The position numbers and the translations under genes were made by a program. The notes beneath the pieces are model-generated. The model saw only the letters and a list, made by a program, of their open reading frames with translations, was not told the origin of the DNA and did not search any database. A stretch of DNA of 15,421 bases from Coraliomargarita sp. CAG:312 (GTDB taxonomy: Bacteria; Verrucomicrobiota; Verrucomicrobiia; Opitutales; Intestinicryptomonadaceae): positions 9,826 to 25,246 of the forward strand of contig FR901624.1 in assembly GCA_000438015.1 (NCBI GenBank), written 5' to 3'. Positions within the stretch are counted from its first letter, which is position 1. Every line of letters starts with the position of its first letter. Shown here piece by piece: positions 1 through 7,748 of the stretch.

Positions 1-2
1 GA

Positions 3-506
3 GAGATATTCCTCCCATCCGACGAGTCTGAAACAGCACTATTGGAGAAATATTTTCCCAAAGCAAAGGTGCAAGATTTCAGAATAGACTTCTCGTTCGA
101 CGCATGCGGTATGCTAGAAAAGCTGTGCGGGCAGGAATGGCGCGGAATGCTCTTATTCGCCGATTACTTTAGAAGCTCCGAGGAACTGTCAATTTTGCCC
201 GGCGGAACGGCAAGAACTTATTTTAGGCACACTCAAGGAGAGAATTTCTTTTCGGAAGTTGGAAATACCGACATAACATTCTCGCCCTGTTCCGATCCTT
301 TAATAGATATTGCCCTTGAATGTGGATTTTCGGAAGCCTTTGCAACAAGCCAGGAAGATTTCTTCATGAAATACGCAACCGAAGAAATAAGAAAAATTGC
401 AACATCCCCCGATCCATTTTCTCCCGACAAGCGCGAACTCGCGCAATTGCTAAGCCCAGCCCACATGGGGTCGTGCTTTAGGATTTTATATGCCGCTAGA
501 TTTTGA
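3..506 (+). CDS. MidA/NDUFAF7-type SAM-dependent methyltransferase, C-terminal part (5' end outside window)
   Basis: This is the C-terminal part of a class I methyltransferase of the MidA/NDUFAF7 family (COG1565, DUF185), whose mitochondrial member methylates a complex I subunit; the bacterial substrate is not established. The frame is open from base 3 with no start codon needed, so the N-terminal SAM-binding part lies upstream of the window. Visible family marks, in order, are a hydrophobic strand ending in ADY (family: IDYG), then GGTARTYFRHTQG (family: GTLRxYxxH), then a GNTDITF segment (family: GxxDITAHVDF), and a closing LLSPAHMGSCFRIL (family: LxxPxxMGxxFkvL). The family ending shows that the stop at 504-506 is the natural C terminus. 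An internal TTG at 42 is not the likely start. The identification rests on these motifs only; confidence is good for the family and low for the substrate. Confidence 0.8.
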   Translation, partial: EIFLPSDESETALLEKYFPKAKVQDFRIDFSFDACGMLEKLCGQEWRGMLLFADYFRSSEELSILPGGTARTYFRHTQGENFFSEVGNTDITFSPCSDPLIDIALECGFSEAFATSQEDFFMKYATEEIRKIATSPDPFSPDKRELAQLLSPAHMGSCFRILYAARF

Positions 507-720
507 CCAGGCAGATGCCCAAATAATCGCGCAAAAGCTAACCCGCCATACTGAAATCCCATGGCCATGGCAGACGTCAACGCCGAGTCCGCAGCAGCAG
601 TCCCAAACAGCGTCTTTTTACTATGGATTATACGCATGCCGAGACAGCGCGGCTATCAAAAAAATCTTAACGTTAAAATCCGACGAGGCAAAACCCAGCT
701 TTCCTTATGCCGAAAAATAA
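490..720 (+). CDS. Doubtful small ORF downstream of the MidA-type gene
   Basis: I do not recognise this 76-residue reading frame. In its favour, the ATG at 490 overlaps the end of the methyltransferase gene by 17 bases and has an AGGA six bases upstream (480-483), which suits translational coupling. Against it, there is no recognisable domain, the middle is a Pro/Gln/Ser-rich stretch (TSTPSPQQQSQT), and there is no predicted membrane segment or signal peptide. Just past its stop, the next frame (707-775) reads MPKNNRRIPDKHGVF and onward to a stop, so a frameshift around the A-run at 713-717 could have split a protein of about 95 residues. It may equally be non-coding sequence. Confidence 0.28.
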   Translation: MPLDFDQADAQIIAQKLTRHTEIPWPWQTSTPSPQQQSQTASFYYGLYACRDSAAIKKILTLKSDEAKPSFPYAEK

Positions 721-825
721 TCGCCGCATCCCGGACAAACACGGCGTCTTCAGATTTGTTTTTCGCAAAAACTAAACGGAACGCTCCCCGTAAAAAAGCC
801 CGGCTTTATTTATAACCAAAGCATC
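507..825. other. Mostly non-coding gap between convergent genes
   Basis: These 319 bases separate the MidA-type gene (+) from lpxB (-). Apart from the doubtful 76-residue ORF and a terminator-like hairpin near 792-812, I see no RNA gene, repeat or conserved protein here. Other short reading frames on both strands (for example 233-637 on the minus strand and 561-815 on the plus strand) lack recognisable motifs and overlap real coding sequence or each other. Confidence 0.5.
792..812. terminator. Probable bidirectional terminator between convergent genes
   Basis: AAAGC, a three-base CCG loop and GCTTT form a short hairpin flanked by A-runs on the left and T-rich sequence on the right. Read on the minus strand it follows the lpxB stop (826-828) by about 15 bases and ends in GCTTTTTT, the usual layout of a rho-independent terminator. 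On the plus strand it ends in CTTTATTTAT. The stem is short, so strength is uncertain. Confidence 0.45.
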
Positions 826-2001
826 CTAGCCTTCCAAACGCTTTATCAGCCAGTCCGCAGCCCCCATATCCTTGGGGGAATGAAGAAGAGAGCGCAATTT
901 TTCGGCATACGAAAGAAACCGCCCGCGCTCGGACGGGTCGCACGCGCACCGCTGCATATACTTCGCAAGCTTCCGGGCCGATGCGTCGAATTGAATAAAT
1001 TCGCGCCATGCGGGCTTGTCTAAAAGAATGTTTGCTATGCTGAGATATTTTATTTTCACAAGGCTTCTTCCAACTATATAAGTGATTGGATTGGCCTTGT
1101 ACACAATAGCCCCAGGTATGCCTTCTAAAGAGCATGCCAGAGACATCGTTCCGGAACTCATCATAACCGCCTTTACCCCAAGGACTCCGCTTTCATTGCA
1201 AACAAGCCTGACCCTACCGGCGACATCCGGATTCTTTTCAAGCGCGCTTTCAAGCCTTTGCTTTATAGCGCTTGTAGGATAGACCGCCACCGCCCTCATG
1301 CCAGGGAGCAATCTAAGCGCCCCCAACATTACGGGGAATATGCGCGACACGGCAATGCCCCTGCTTCCTGCAAGCAAAAGAATTTCTCCGCAGGGATCGT
1401 ACCTGACTGGCGGAACGTAAGATTTCTCCAAGAAAGGATGCCCGACAAAATCTACCCTCAAAGAGGTGTCGGAATAACATTCAACCTCAAAAGGAAATAT
1501 GACAGCAAGAGCGTCCAAAGTGTCTGCCATCTTAAACCGACGCTTGGATTTCCACGCCCAAATTTGTGGGCTAATGTAATAGAGGGTTTTAACGTTTCCG
1601 CCGCCTTTTGCGCTGATGCCGCGCTTTTTTAGCATAGAGGCTATCAGCATGTTAAACCCCGGATAGTCGACGAAACAAACCGCCCGCGGCTTGTAAATGC
1701 AAATCCAATCTACTACGGCTTCTGAGAGTTTCTTGAAGAAAGAGTAATTTTTCAAAACCTCCGCCAAACCGACAACGGAAAAAGCCGTCATGTCGAACAA
1801 TAGCTGCGCTCCGGCCCGCTCGAGGCAAACTCCTCCGAAGGCGCACACGCGCAAATCGGGCTTCTTTTCCAATGCGTTTTTTAGCATGCGCGCCGACTGC
1901 TCGTCGCCGGAATGTTCTCCGGCTATAACAAGCACGTCGCACTCCCCCCTTTCCGGAGGCGCAAAGCGAAATTCGCGCATAGCCAAAACGTCTTCCGCCA
2001 T
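826..2001 (-). CDS. lpxB: Lipid-A-disaccharide synthase
   Basis: This glycosyltransferase (family GT19) condenses UDP-2,3-diacylglucosamine with lipid X to form the beta-1,6-linked lipid A disaccharide at the inner face of the inner membrane. The 391 residues match the usual length of about 380. Visible motifs are GEHSGD (28-33, family GEASGD), VVGLAEVLKNYSFF (77-89), VDYPGFN (111-117), YYISPQIWAWK (141-151) and VGHPFLE (from 187). The N terminus is about 15 residues longer than the E. coli protein, so the Met at residue 8 is an alternative start. The ATG at 2001 lies one base after the stop of the upstream oxidoreductase gene, with no clear Shine-Dalgarno sequence, suggesting translational coupling. 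It is the last gene of the minus-strand run. Its usual neighbours lpxA, lpxD and fabZ are not in the window. Confidence 0.96.
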   Translation of the reverse strand: MAEDVLAMREFRFAPPERGECDVLVIAGEHSGDEQSARMLKNALEKKPDLRVCAFGGVCLERAGAQLLFDMTAFSVVGLAEVLKNYSFFKKLSEAVVDWICIYKPRAVCFVDYPGFNMLIASMLKKRGISAKGGGNVKTLYYISPQIWAWKSKRRFKMADTLDALAVIFPFEVECYSDTSLRVDFVGHPFLEKSYVPPVRYDPCGEILLLAGSRGIAVSRIFPVMLGALRLLPGMRAVAVYPTSAIKQRLESALEKNPDVAGRVRLVCNESGVLGVKAVMMSSGTMSLACSLEGIPGAIVYKANPITYIVGRSLVKIKYLSIANILLDKPAWREFIQFDASARKLAKYMQRCACDPSERGRFLSYAEKLRSLLHSPKDMGAADWLIKRLEG

Positions 2002-2002
2002 A

Positions 2003-2935
2003 CTATTTGCAGTCTTTTATTTGGCGGACAATCTCAAGGGCGACTTCAAGCGCGCTCATTCCCAGCTGCGCGTCAACCTTGGGATTAAGCTTGTTTATCA
2101 CGCAGTTTGCAAAACTCGCAAGCTCCGACTTTAAAGGCTCCTGTTTCTCAAATGGAACTTCCTCAGGAATGATTTCCTTGGAGCTCTTTACCTTTATTAA
2201 ATGCCCGCGCTGATTCATAAAATCCAGAGACATATATGCGCCGGGCTGGAATATTCTTATCTCGCGGATTTTCTTGAGGCTGACGCGGCTAACATTGAGG
2301 TTTGCCACGCATTTATTCTTAAAGCGTATGCGGGCGTTGGCAATGTCTTGCGTATTGCTTAAAACGCCGACTCCTACAGCCTCAATACTCTCAACTTCGG
2401 AATTGGCAAGCTTTAACACGACGCCTATGTCGTGAATCATCAAATCCAAAACAACGCTTACCTCCGTTCCTCGCGGATTGAATGGAGCAAGCCTGTCGGC
2501 CGTGATAAACCTCGGCTGTTTTACATGCTCCTCCATAAACTCCATCACCGGATTGAAGTGCTCTATATGCCCAACTTGAACAATTAAATTTTTCTCCTTG
2601 GCAATCCGCACTATTTTTTCTGCGTCTTCTATTGACGTGCAAATCGGCTTTTCTATTAGCAAATCGCAATTGCGCTCAAACAGAGGCAAAGCAACTTCAG
2701 TATGCCTGTCCGTGGGGACCACAACGCTGACGGCGTCGCATTCGTCGCCCGCCTGTTCGACGGAATCGAACACTTTGCATCCGTATAAAGACGCTATCTC
2801 CTTTGCCCTTTCTGGATTGCTGTCGTAAACGCCGACGAGAGTCGTGGAGTCGAGTTGCGAATATATTCTGGCGTGGTGTTGGCCTAGATAGCCGACTCCC
2901 ACAACGCCGCACCTGAGTTTTTGATTTTGGCTCAT
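2003..2935 (-). CDS. Gfo/Idh/MocA-family NAD(P)-dependent oxidoreductase, GnnA-like
   Basis: This is a 310-residue sugar dehydrogenase of the Gfo/Idh/MocA family. The N-terminal Rossmann fold shows GVGYLG (13-18), and IEKP (94-97) is the family EKP motif. VGHIEHFNP (121-129) and DLMIHDI (164-170, with His168 in the usual catalytic position) belong to the substrate-binding half. Direct linkage to lpxB (one-base gap) matches oxidoreductases seen beside lpx genes in other diderms, including GnnA, which oxidises the 3-position of UDP-GlcNAc before amination by GnnB. No GnnB-like aminotransferase lies in the window, so production of a diamino sugar cannot be claimed, and another nucleotide sugar is possible. 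Family assignment is secure; substrate is inference. Transcribed after the AsmA-like gene across a 47-base gap. Confidence 0.88.
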   Translation of the reverse strand: MSQNQKLRCGVVGVGYLGQHHARIYSQLDSTTLVGVYDSNPERAKEIASLYGCKVFDSVEQAGDECDAVSVVVPTDRHTEVALPLFERNCDLLIEKPICTSIEDAEKIVRIAKEKNLIVQVGHIEHFNPVMEFMEEHVKQPRFITADRLAPFNPRGTEVSVVLDLMIHDIGVVLKLANSEVESIEAVGVGVLSNTQDIANARIRFKNKCVANLNVSRVSLKKIREIRIFQPGAYMSLDFMNQRGHLIKVKSSKEIIPEEVPFEKQEPLKSELASFANCVINKLNPKVDAQLGMSALEVALEIVRQIKDCK

Positions 2936-2982
2936 AAATTACACAAAAGCTATATCCCGGCCCTTTTATTTACAAGAAAATA

Positions 2983-5826
2983 TCACAAGTCTGAGCGTAT
3001 CTCCTCCTGAATCTTTTCTTGGCTTTGAATTATATTTGCGGGCTTCACTTTCAATCCTATTTTTGGGTCGGATATTTGCCCGTCTACGGTGGCCTGTATT
3101 GCGTTTGTAAGAGGATTTATCACGGATACGACATTTGAAATTATCGGGGTTTTAATTCCGGCAAACGGCAGTATGGCAAGAGTCGCATCTATGTCGTCTT
3201 TCATAAAGTCGTAGTTTGCGGCGCCCTTAATTTGCATCACCGCGCCGCCCATCTCCAAATTCGGGAACGAAACCACGCCGTCTTTTATCGCGAAATTGCT
3301 ATGGGCGTAAGTTATGTCGAAAGACCCAAACGGAAGCCTCAAAGCCGCCGCCGCGCGAGAAAGCGCTCCGAAAAGATTTAATTTTATCAGATCCTTATTT
3401 TCCAGATTAACATATCCACCTCCGGACGATTTTTCAAACTCTTTTACATCGCCCTCCAAAGAAATAGAAACGGATATCTCCCCATTTTCGCCTCCCTCAA
3501 CGATGCTGTTTCCGCCTTCGGAACCGGACTTGCCTTCTATATTTTCAGCGGAGTTTTCGCTTTGGTCTCCGGGCGCCAAAGACGCTAGAAATTCAAAGAA
3601 TTTTTGCTGGTTCATTTTCTCCGCAAATGCCTCCCCGTTGAAACCCATGGACTCTCCGGTTTTCCGCAAGACGGCCGAACCGGTTGCCTGTCCCCCGCAA
3701 AACTCGCAAGATACGTTGTCTATCTGCGTTATAAGCTTGTCGCTGCGAGCGTTAAAACGCAAATTCTTTAAGGATGCGCACTCTATTAAAGTATCTCCGG
3801 GAGCGAAGGCGTCCACATTGAATATATCGCGCTTCCCGTTATTGGAAGCCGGGTTTTGCATGACGGCATTTATTGTCATATTGGGCGCTTCGGAAAATCT
3901 CACAACGTCCAAAACTTCCCGCGCGTCTTCGCCCCCGAGCGCTATTAGCTCGCGCGAATTTAGGGTTGAGACAAGAAATATCTCCTGTGTCTGGTAGGTT
4001 GTTATTCCCCCGCTTCCGTACATCCATTCTATTATGCCGTGAGCGCGGCGGTCGGCGGCCTCTATTTCAACGTCGTAAAGAGTTATGCGGCTGGGATTAA
4101 CCCAAACATACATTGAAAACGCATCGAACTTCTCTCCTCCGTAAAGGGCGTCCGCGCCTTCCGTCGAGGCGTAGCACCATATGAATTCCGGGCTTCCCCA
4201 AGTGCCTTCAACGCTTACATCCGCGCGAGGAAAATTCTTCTCTCCGCCGAAAGAAAACGCTCCCATTACGCGAGTCCACCAAGGAGCCATGAATGAGGCT
4301 ATCGCCATTGGCCTTATGTCCCCGCGCAATTTTATAAAATATCGGTTTGTATCTATGCTTTGCCTGTAAGATCCCGATAGGCTCCAACCTTCGCGGGCGC
4401 TGACTTTTATATCTTTGCCCTCGAACATTCCGGACGGGGTGTCGTATAGAAGTTCGCCCGAGACATTTTCAACAGGGATTCCTGATATTACGCAGTCCTG
4501 CGCGTCAACCCACGCTTTTAGCTTAAAAACGGAATTTCTGGGAGAATATAAAACCGCGCCGTCTATATTTATTCCGCGCGAAAATGAAAACGACTTGAGC
4601 TCCTCTACATTATCAAATTCCCTCCTGTGCAGGACCCAATCCGGATTTAAAGTTCCTCCAAATTCAGCCGTCAGCGAATACGAAGAATCAAACGACAATT
4701 TTCCTCCCAGCCTGTATATGTCAAGCGCGGCAAAAAACATCCAATTCCTGCCGAATTCGTTTTCGTCGATATAATCCTTTTTAAAAGAAACATTGTCTAT
4801 AAGCATGCCGTCGTAAGAGATTTTTTTTGCGGCAAGCTCAATGTTCTCAAGCGCATACGACCCGTTTGAAACAAGCAAATCCGCGCGGGCTGCGACATTG
4901 TCGCACGCGGGCAGCGAAGCTCCGGAAACCTTGTCTGCAAAGGCTTGAAGCGTTATGGATTCCCTGCCCCCTTCATACCTGAATGCCAATCCCATCTTAT
5001 CCGCAGAAATTTCTTTGCCGGACAGTTTAAATCTCGCCTGGTTCGCCCTTATATATGCGGAAAACATATTGTCATCCCCTCCGTAAAGGTGAAACCTGAA
5101 AATTACAACGGGATCTGAAAACATCTCGAAATAAGTGTTATAAAGCGAGATTTTTTCCAATAGGCGGTCAAATGTTTCCGCCGGAGATTTTCCATCGCTA
5201 AAAGCGTCGTCATAGGCAACGTCGCCTCCGGAGGACGACAAATTGACCTGCATAAAATTATCAGCGAACTCTCTGGGTGAAAATGCGGCTCCGACTACCC
5301 CTGAAGACTCCGCGGCTAGCCTTCCGCACCTAAAATTCAAAGCCTCCACAGTCCACCATCCGCCGTCTTTTTTCAAGTCCAAATATATTTTGGAAAAAGC
5401 GGGGGATTTCTCGGCTCCCTCAAAAGTAGAGCCCAATGCTCCGTTGAAGACGCGAATGCTGCGAAATGCAAAATCTCCGCTAAACATCCTATAAATCCAG
5501 AAATCAACGTCTATTTTCTCCGCAGTTAGAAACGGTTCGGGAGTCCCCTCGAAACGGAGTCTCACTCCGTCGGCTTCTATTCCTCCGGAAAGAGAAAAAG
5601 ACATCGCCTTAAAATCCGCGACTACCCCGCGTTCCGCGCACTCGCTTCTTATCATATCGCAGACCGAATCCGGAGCCGGAATTCTATCGATAAAAATCAG
5701 AACTAAAAATACTGCGGACAATATGACTGCGGTAAATAGCAGAAATGCGTTCAAAACCCAAAGGGAACGCCAGAATGCATTAAGCGCAAATGTGAGAATT
5801 TTCAGACTGAGACTTCTGCCTCGCAC
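2983..5826 (-). CDS. Large AsmA-like inner-membrane-anchored protein
   Basis: This 947-residue protein has a single N-terminal membrane segment (about 22-46, VLNAFLLFTAVILSAVFLVL), then a long beta-rich body expected in the periplasm. Around residues 748-780 lies a Ser/Glu/Gly-rich linker. The C-terminal block (about 800-925) has the AsmA-like pattern: KLNLFGALSR, LPFGSFDITYAHSNF, DGVVSFPNLEMGG, a repeat of short strands, then ILPFAGIKTP. AsmA-like proteins (AsmA, TamB, YhdP, YdbH) are implicated in lipid transport between membranes or in outer membrane assembly; which of these applies here is unknown. The start is GTG at 5826, chosen because the next Met (residue 58) would remove the membrane anchor and because AGGGG lies eight bases upstream. 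The preceding DUF4340 gene ends 11 bases upstream. Confidence 0.8.
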   Translation of the reverse strand: MRGRSLSLKILTFALNAFWRSLWVLNAFLLFTAVILSAVFLVLIFIDRIPAPDSVCDMIRSECAERGVVADFKAMSFSLSGGIEADGVRLRFEGTPEPFLTAEKIDVDFWIYRMFSGDFAFRSIRVFNGALGSTFEGAEKSPAFSKIYLDLKKDGGWWTVEALNFRCGRLAAESSGVVGAAFSPREFADNFMQVNLSSSGGDVAYDDAFSDGKSPAETFDRLLEKISLYNTYFEMFSDPVVIFRFHLYGGDDNMFSAYIRANQARFKLSGKEISADKMGLAFRYEGGRESITLQAFADKVSGASLPACDNVAARADLLVSNGSYALENIELAAKKISYDGMLIDNVSFKKDYIDENEFGRNWMFFAALDIYRLGGKLSFDSSYSLTAEFGGTLNPDWVLHRREFDNVEELKSFSFSRGINIDGAVLYSPRNSVFKLKAWVDAQDCVISGIPVENVSGELLYDTPSGMFEGKDIKVSAREGWSLSGSYRQSIDTNRYFIKLRGDIRPMAIASFMAPWWTRVMGAFSFGGEKNFPRADVSVEGTWGSPEFIWCYASTEGADALYGGEKFDAFSMYVWVNPSRITLYDVEIEAADRRAHGIIEWMYGSGGITTYQTQEIFLVSTLNSRELIALGGEDAREVLDVVRFSEAPNMTINAVMQNPASNNGKRDIFNVDAFAPGDTLIECASLKNLRFNARSDKLITQIDNVSCEFCGGQATGSAVLRKTGESMGFNGEAFAEKMNQQKFFEFLASLAPGDQSENSAENIEGKSGSEGGNSIVEGGENGEISVSISLEGDVKEFEKSSGGGYVNLENKDLIKLNLFGALSRAAAALRLPFGSFDITYAHSNFAIKDGVVSFPNLEMGGAVMQIKGAANYDFMKDDIDATLAILPFAGIKTPIISNVVSVINPLTNAIQATVDGQISDPKIGLKVKPANIIQSQEKIQEEIRSDL

Positions 5827-5837
5827 GTCCGTTTCCC

Positions 5838-7727
5838 CTACTGTTTTAAAGGATCCGGCGCCGGCTTTTCAACAGACTTCGGCGGAGCGTATTCCTGGGT
5901 TAACTCAAACAACGCGTCTATGCAAGAATCCGAAAGCGTGTAAACGGCGTCGGACTTTGCACTGCCTCCGTATTGGACAGTTCCGCCTAGCCTCTTTGTA
6001 AAATGCCATTTTAAAATTTCGGTTTGAGTTGAAGAATCTGTGCCTGGAAGCTCAACGCCAACCTCCATCACATATTTCCAAGGATATGTTTGACCCTGCG
6101 CTTCAACTCCCTTGTCTGAAAACGGAGCGTCTAAATAATCGCCTATTACAAATCTCTTCCCGAAGGATAGCAGCGTCTTTGCGGCGGAAGACCTGCGCTG
6201 CGGAAGAAGAGACAAAGCCTTGGAGAAATCGCCGTTGGCAGACTGTATTTCAAACACCGCGCGCGGAGGCTCGGCGTTTCTAAGCTCCATAATCCTCAAG
6301 AACTGCACAACAGCCTTTTCCGGGAGAATCTCCAAAATTCGGGAACGGTAATAAAGAAAATCCGTGCTTGCCGCTTCAGAAAGCTCCATCGATATTCCAT
6401 AGACGGCGTCCGAATCGTCCGATGCAGCATACATCAGCCGGGCTCCGCCCAATTTATATGTAGAACCTATGCGTATTCCGCGCTGCGTTTGGTCGGATTG
6501 CGCAACCGTAATATGTAGGCATTTTGGCGTCAAACCGTATGCGGCGAGATTTTCGCCGGGAACATCGTTTACAAATTGGCGGGCCTTTACTTTTTCCAAG
6601 CGCGAAAGCAAATTATTTACAAGCGCCAAATCCGCATTTGAAGTAAGTGTCTGTCCGTCGCTTCCGCTTCCTATCACATCCCACACGCCGCTCTTAAGCT
6701 TGCGCAATTTCAAGCTCTTGCCGTCTTTCGAGATGTCGATACCAACTGTCTGGTTGATGTCAAAACGCAGGAACGACTTCTCCCTAAGGGTTGTCTGGAT
6801 GTCTGAAATCTTCTTCAAAATAGAGGCGTCCAGCGTAAATATTGTGGGATTGTTCTCCAAATGCGCATAGACTTGCGAGCCGTCTTTCGTCTTTCCACCA
6901 AGAAGCAACACCTGCCTGCGGTTCGTTCCCTGGATTGTTATTGTCGCCGGCAAAGCTGAAACGTCGAATCCCGCGTTGTCCGCGGAAACAGAGTTAAATC
7001 CGGACGCCGACAGCTGGCATATATCATCCAAGAAAGCGTTGACTTCGCGGGTGTCGGCGTCTGCAACTATCGGCGTTTCAAATTTCCACTTTCCCCCGTC
7101 TTTTATTAATCCTATCCTGCGGAAATTCATCTTGCCGGACGCGTCGGATGTTTCAACCGGCAGGCGGATCGAAAACGCCGAAACCTCAAACCGTGGAATT
7201 TCAAATATAAACTGTTGGCGGAGGCGCTCTATGTCAACTATCAGGCTGTCTACAAACTCTTTGTCCACCACGATTATGCGGTTGCCGTTTTCATCCAGCA
7301 TATAAATGCGGTCGCCTATCGGGGCGCTTTTGCCTATCTTCAGCGCGTACATCTTTTTTTCGTTTCCGTACTTGAAAACATAAGCCGGATCATCCAGGCC
7401 GTATTCCGAAAGCGAATGCCCGTGTTTCTTTACCTCGTCCAGAGAGAAGCTGGCCTCCTTGTCGAGAAACTCAAGCTGGTTTTTTATTCTGTTCACCGCA
7501 AAGAGGTTGGCAGGCCAGTCTATTGGGGAAACAATGCGCCATCTATTGTTTTCCAACTTTAAGATGCGGGGTTTTTCTATGTTTTTGCCTTCTATTTGGA
7601 GAACGCTAAAGGCTATGCTGGCATGGGGTTTATCGCCGCCTTCGGAATCCGACCGCTCAAGAGACCATATGCCGAAAAACAAAGCCGCGTTTAAAATCAA
7701 GAGAAACAATGTCAGTCTGAATCGCAT
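5838..7727 (-). CDS. DUF4340 protein with three internal repeats, partner of the GldFG-like transporter
   Basis: The protein has 629 residues, with an N-terminal signal anchor (about 5-22, LTLFLLILNAALFFGIWSL) and a presumably periplasmic body. I see three related modules at about 62-165, 213-310 and 348-455. Each opens with a W-containing strand (RWRIVSP, KWKFETP, VWDVIGS), continues with a helix of the pattern VNxxLxxLxxLxAxxF, and closes with a strand pair around a basic or LGG/IGS turn (LKIGKS, LLLGGK, IRIGST) and a YMLDE/YAHLE/YAASD segment. Two modules carry YGL, the DUF4340 signature. DUF4340 proteins commonly sit beside GldG-like genes in ABC transporter operons; their biochemical role is not known. 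The ATG at 7727 has GAGGA upstream at good spacing and lies 21 bases after the GldG-like stop. Confidence 0.85.
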   Translation of the reverse strand: MRFRLTLFLLILNAALFFGIWSLERSDSEGGDKPHASIAFSVLQIEGKNIEKPRILKLENNRWRIVSPIDWPANLFAVNRIKNQLEFLDKEASFSLDEVKKHGHSLSEYGLDDPAYVFKYGNEKKMYALKIGKSAPIGDRIYMLDENGNRIIVVDKEFVDSLIVDIERLRQQFIFEIPRFEVSAFSIRLPVETSDASGKMNFRRIGLIKDGGKWKFETPIVADADTREVNAFLDDICQLSASGFNSVSADNAGFDVSALPATITIQGTNRRQVLLLGGKTKDGSQVYAHLENNPTIFTLDASILKKISDIQTTLREKSFLRFDINQTVGIDISKDGKSLKLRKLKSGVWDVIGSGSDGQTLTSNADLALVNNLLSRLEKVKARQFVNDVPGENLAAYGLTPKCLHITVAQSDQTQRGIRIGSTYKLGGARLMYAASDDSDAVYGISMELSEAASTDFLYYRSRILEILPEKAVVQFLRIMELRNAEPPRAVFEIQSANGDFSKALSLLPQRRSSAAKTLLSFGKRFVIGDYLDAPFSDKGVEAQGQTYPWKYVMEVGVELPGTDSSTQTEILKWHFTKRLGGTVQYGGSAKSDAVYTLSDSCIDALFELTQEYAPPKSVEKPAPDPLKQ

Positions 7728-7748
7728 AGTTTTTCCTCGCGTATAAAA

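Noticed and set aside
233..637. 134-residue minus-strand ORF overlapping the MidA-type gene
   Set aside because: More than half lies opposite conserved MidA motifs, and the remaining part has no family resemblance.
2936..2982. Hairpin AAAAG/CTTTT in the gap between the AsmA-like gene and gfo
   Set aside because: The stem is five A/T-rich pairs with a 13-base loop and no proper U-tract, too weak to call a terminator; the genes look co-transcribed.
3314..3997. 227-residue plus-strand ORF inside the AsmA-like gene
   Set aside because: It is antisense to a well-supported gene, Ser/Pro-rich with no motif, and explained by codon usage that leaves the opposite strand open.
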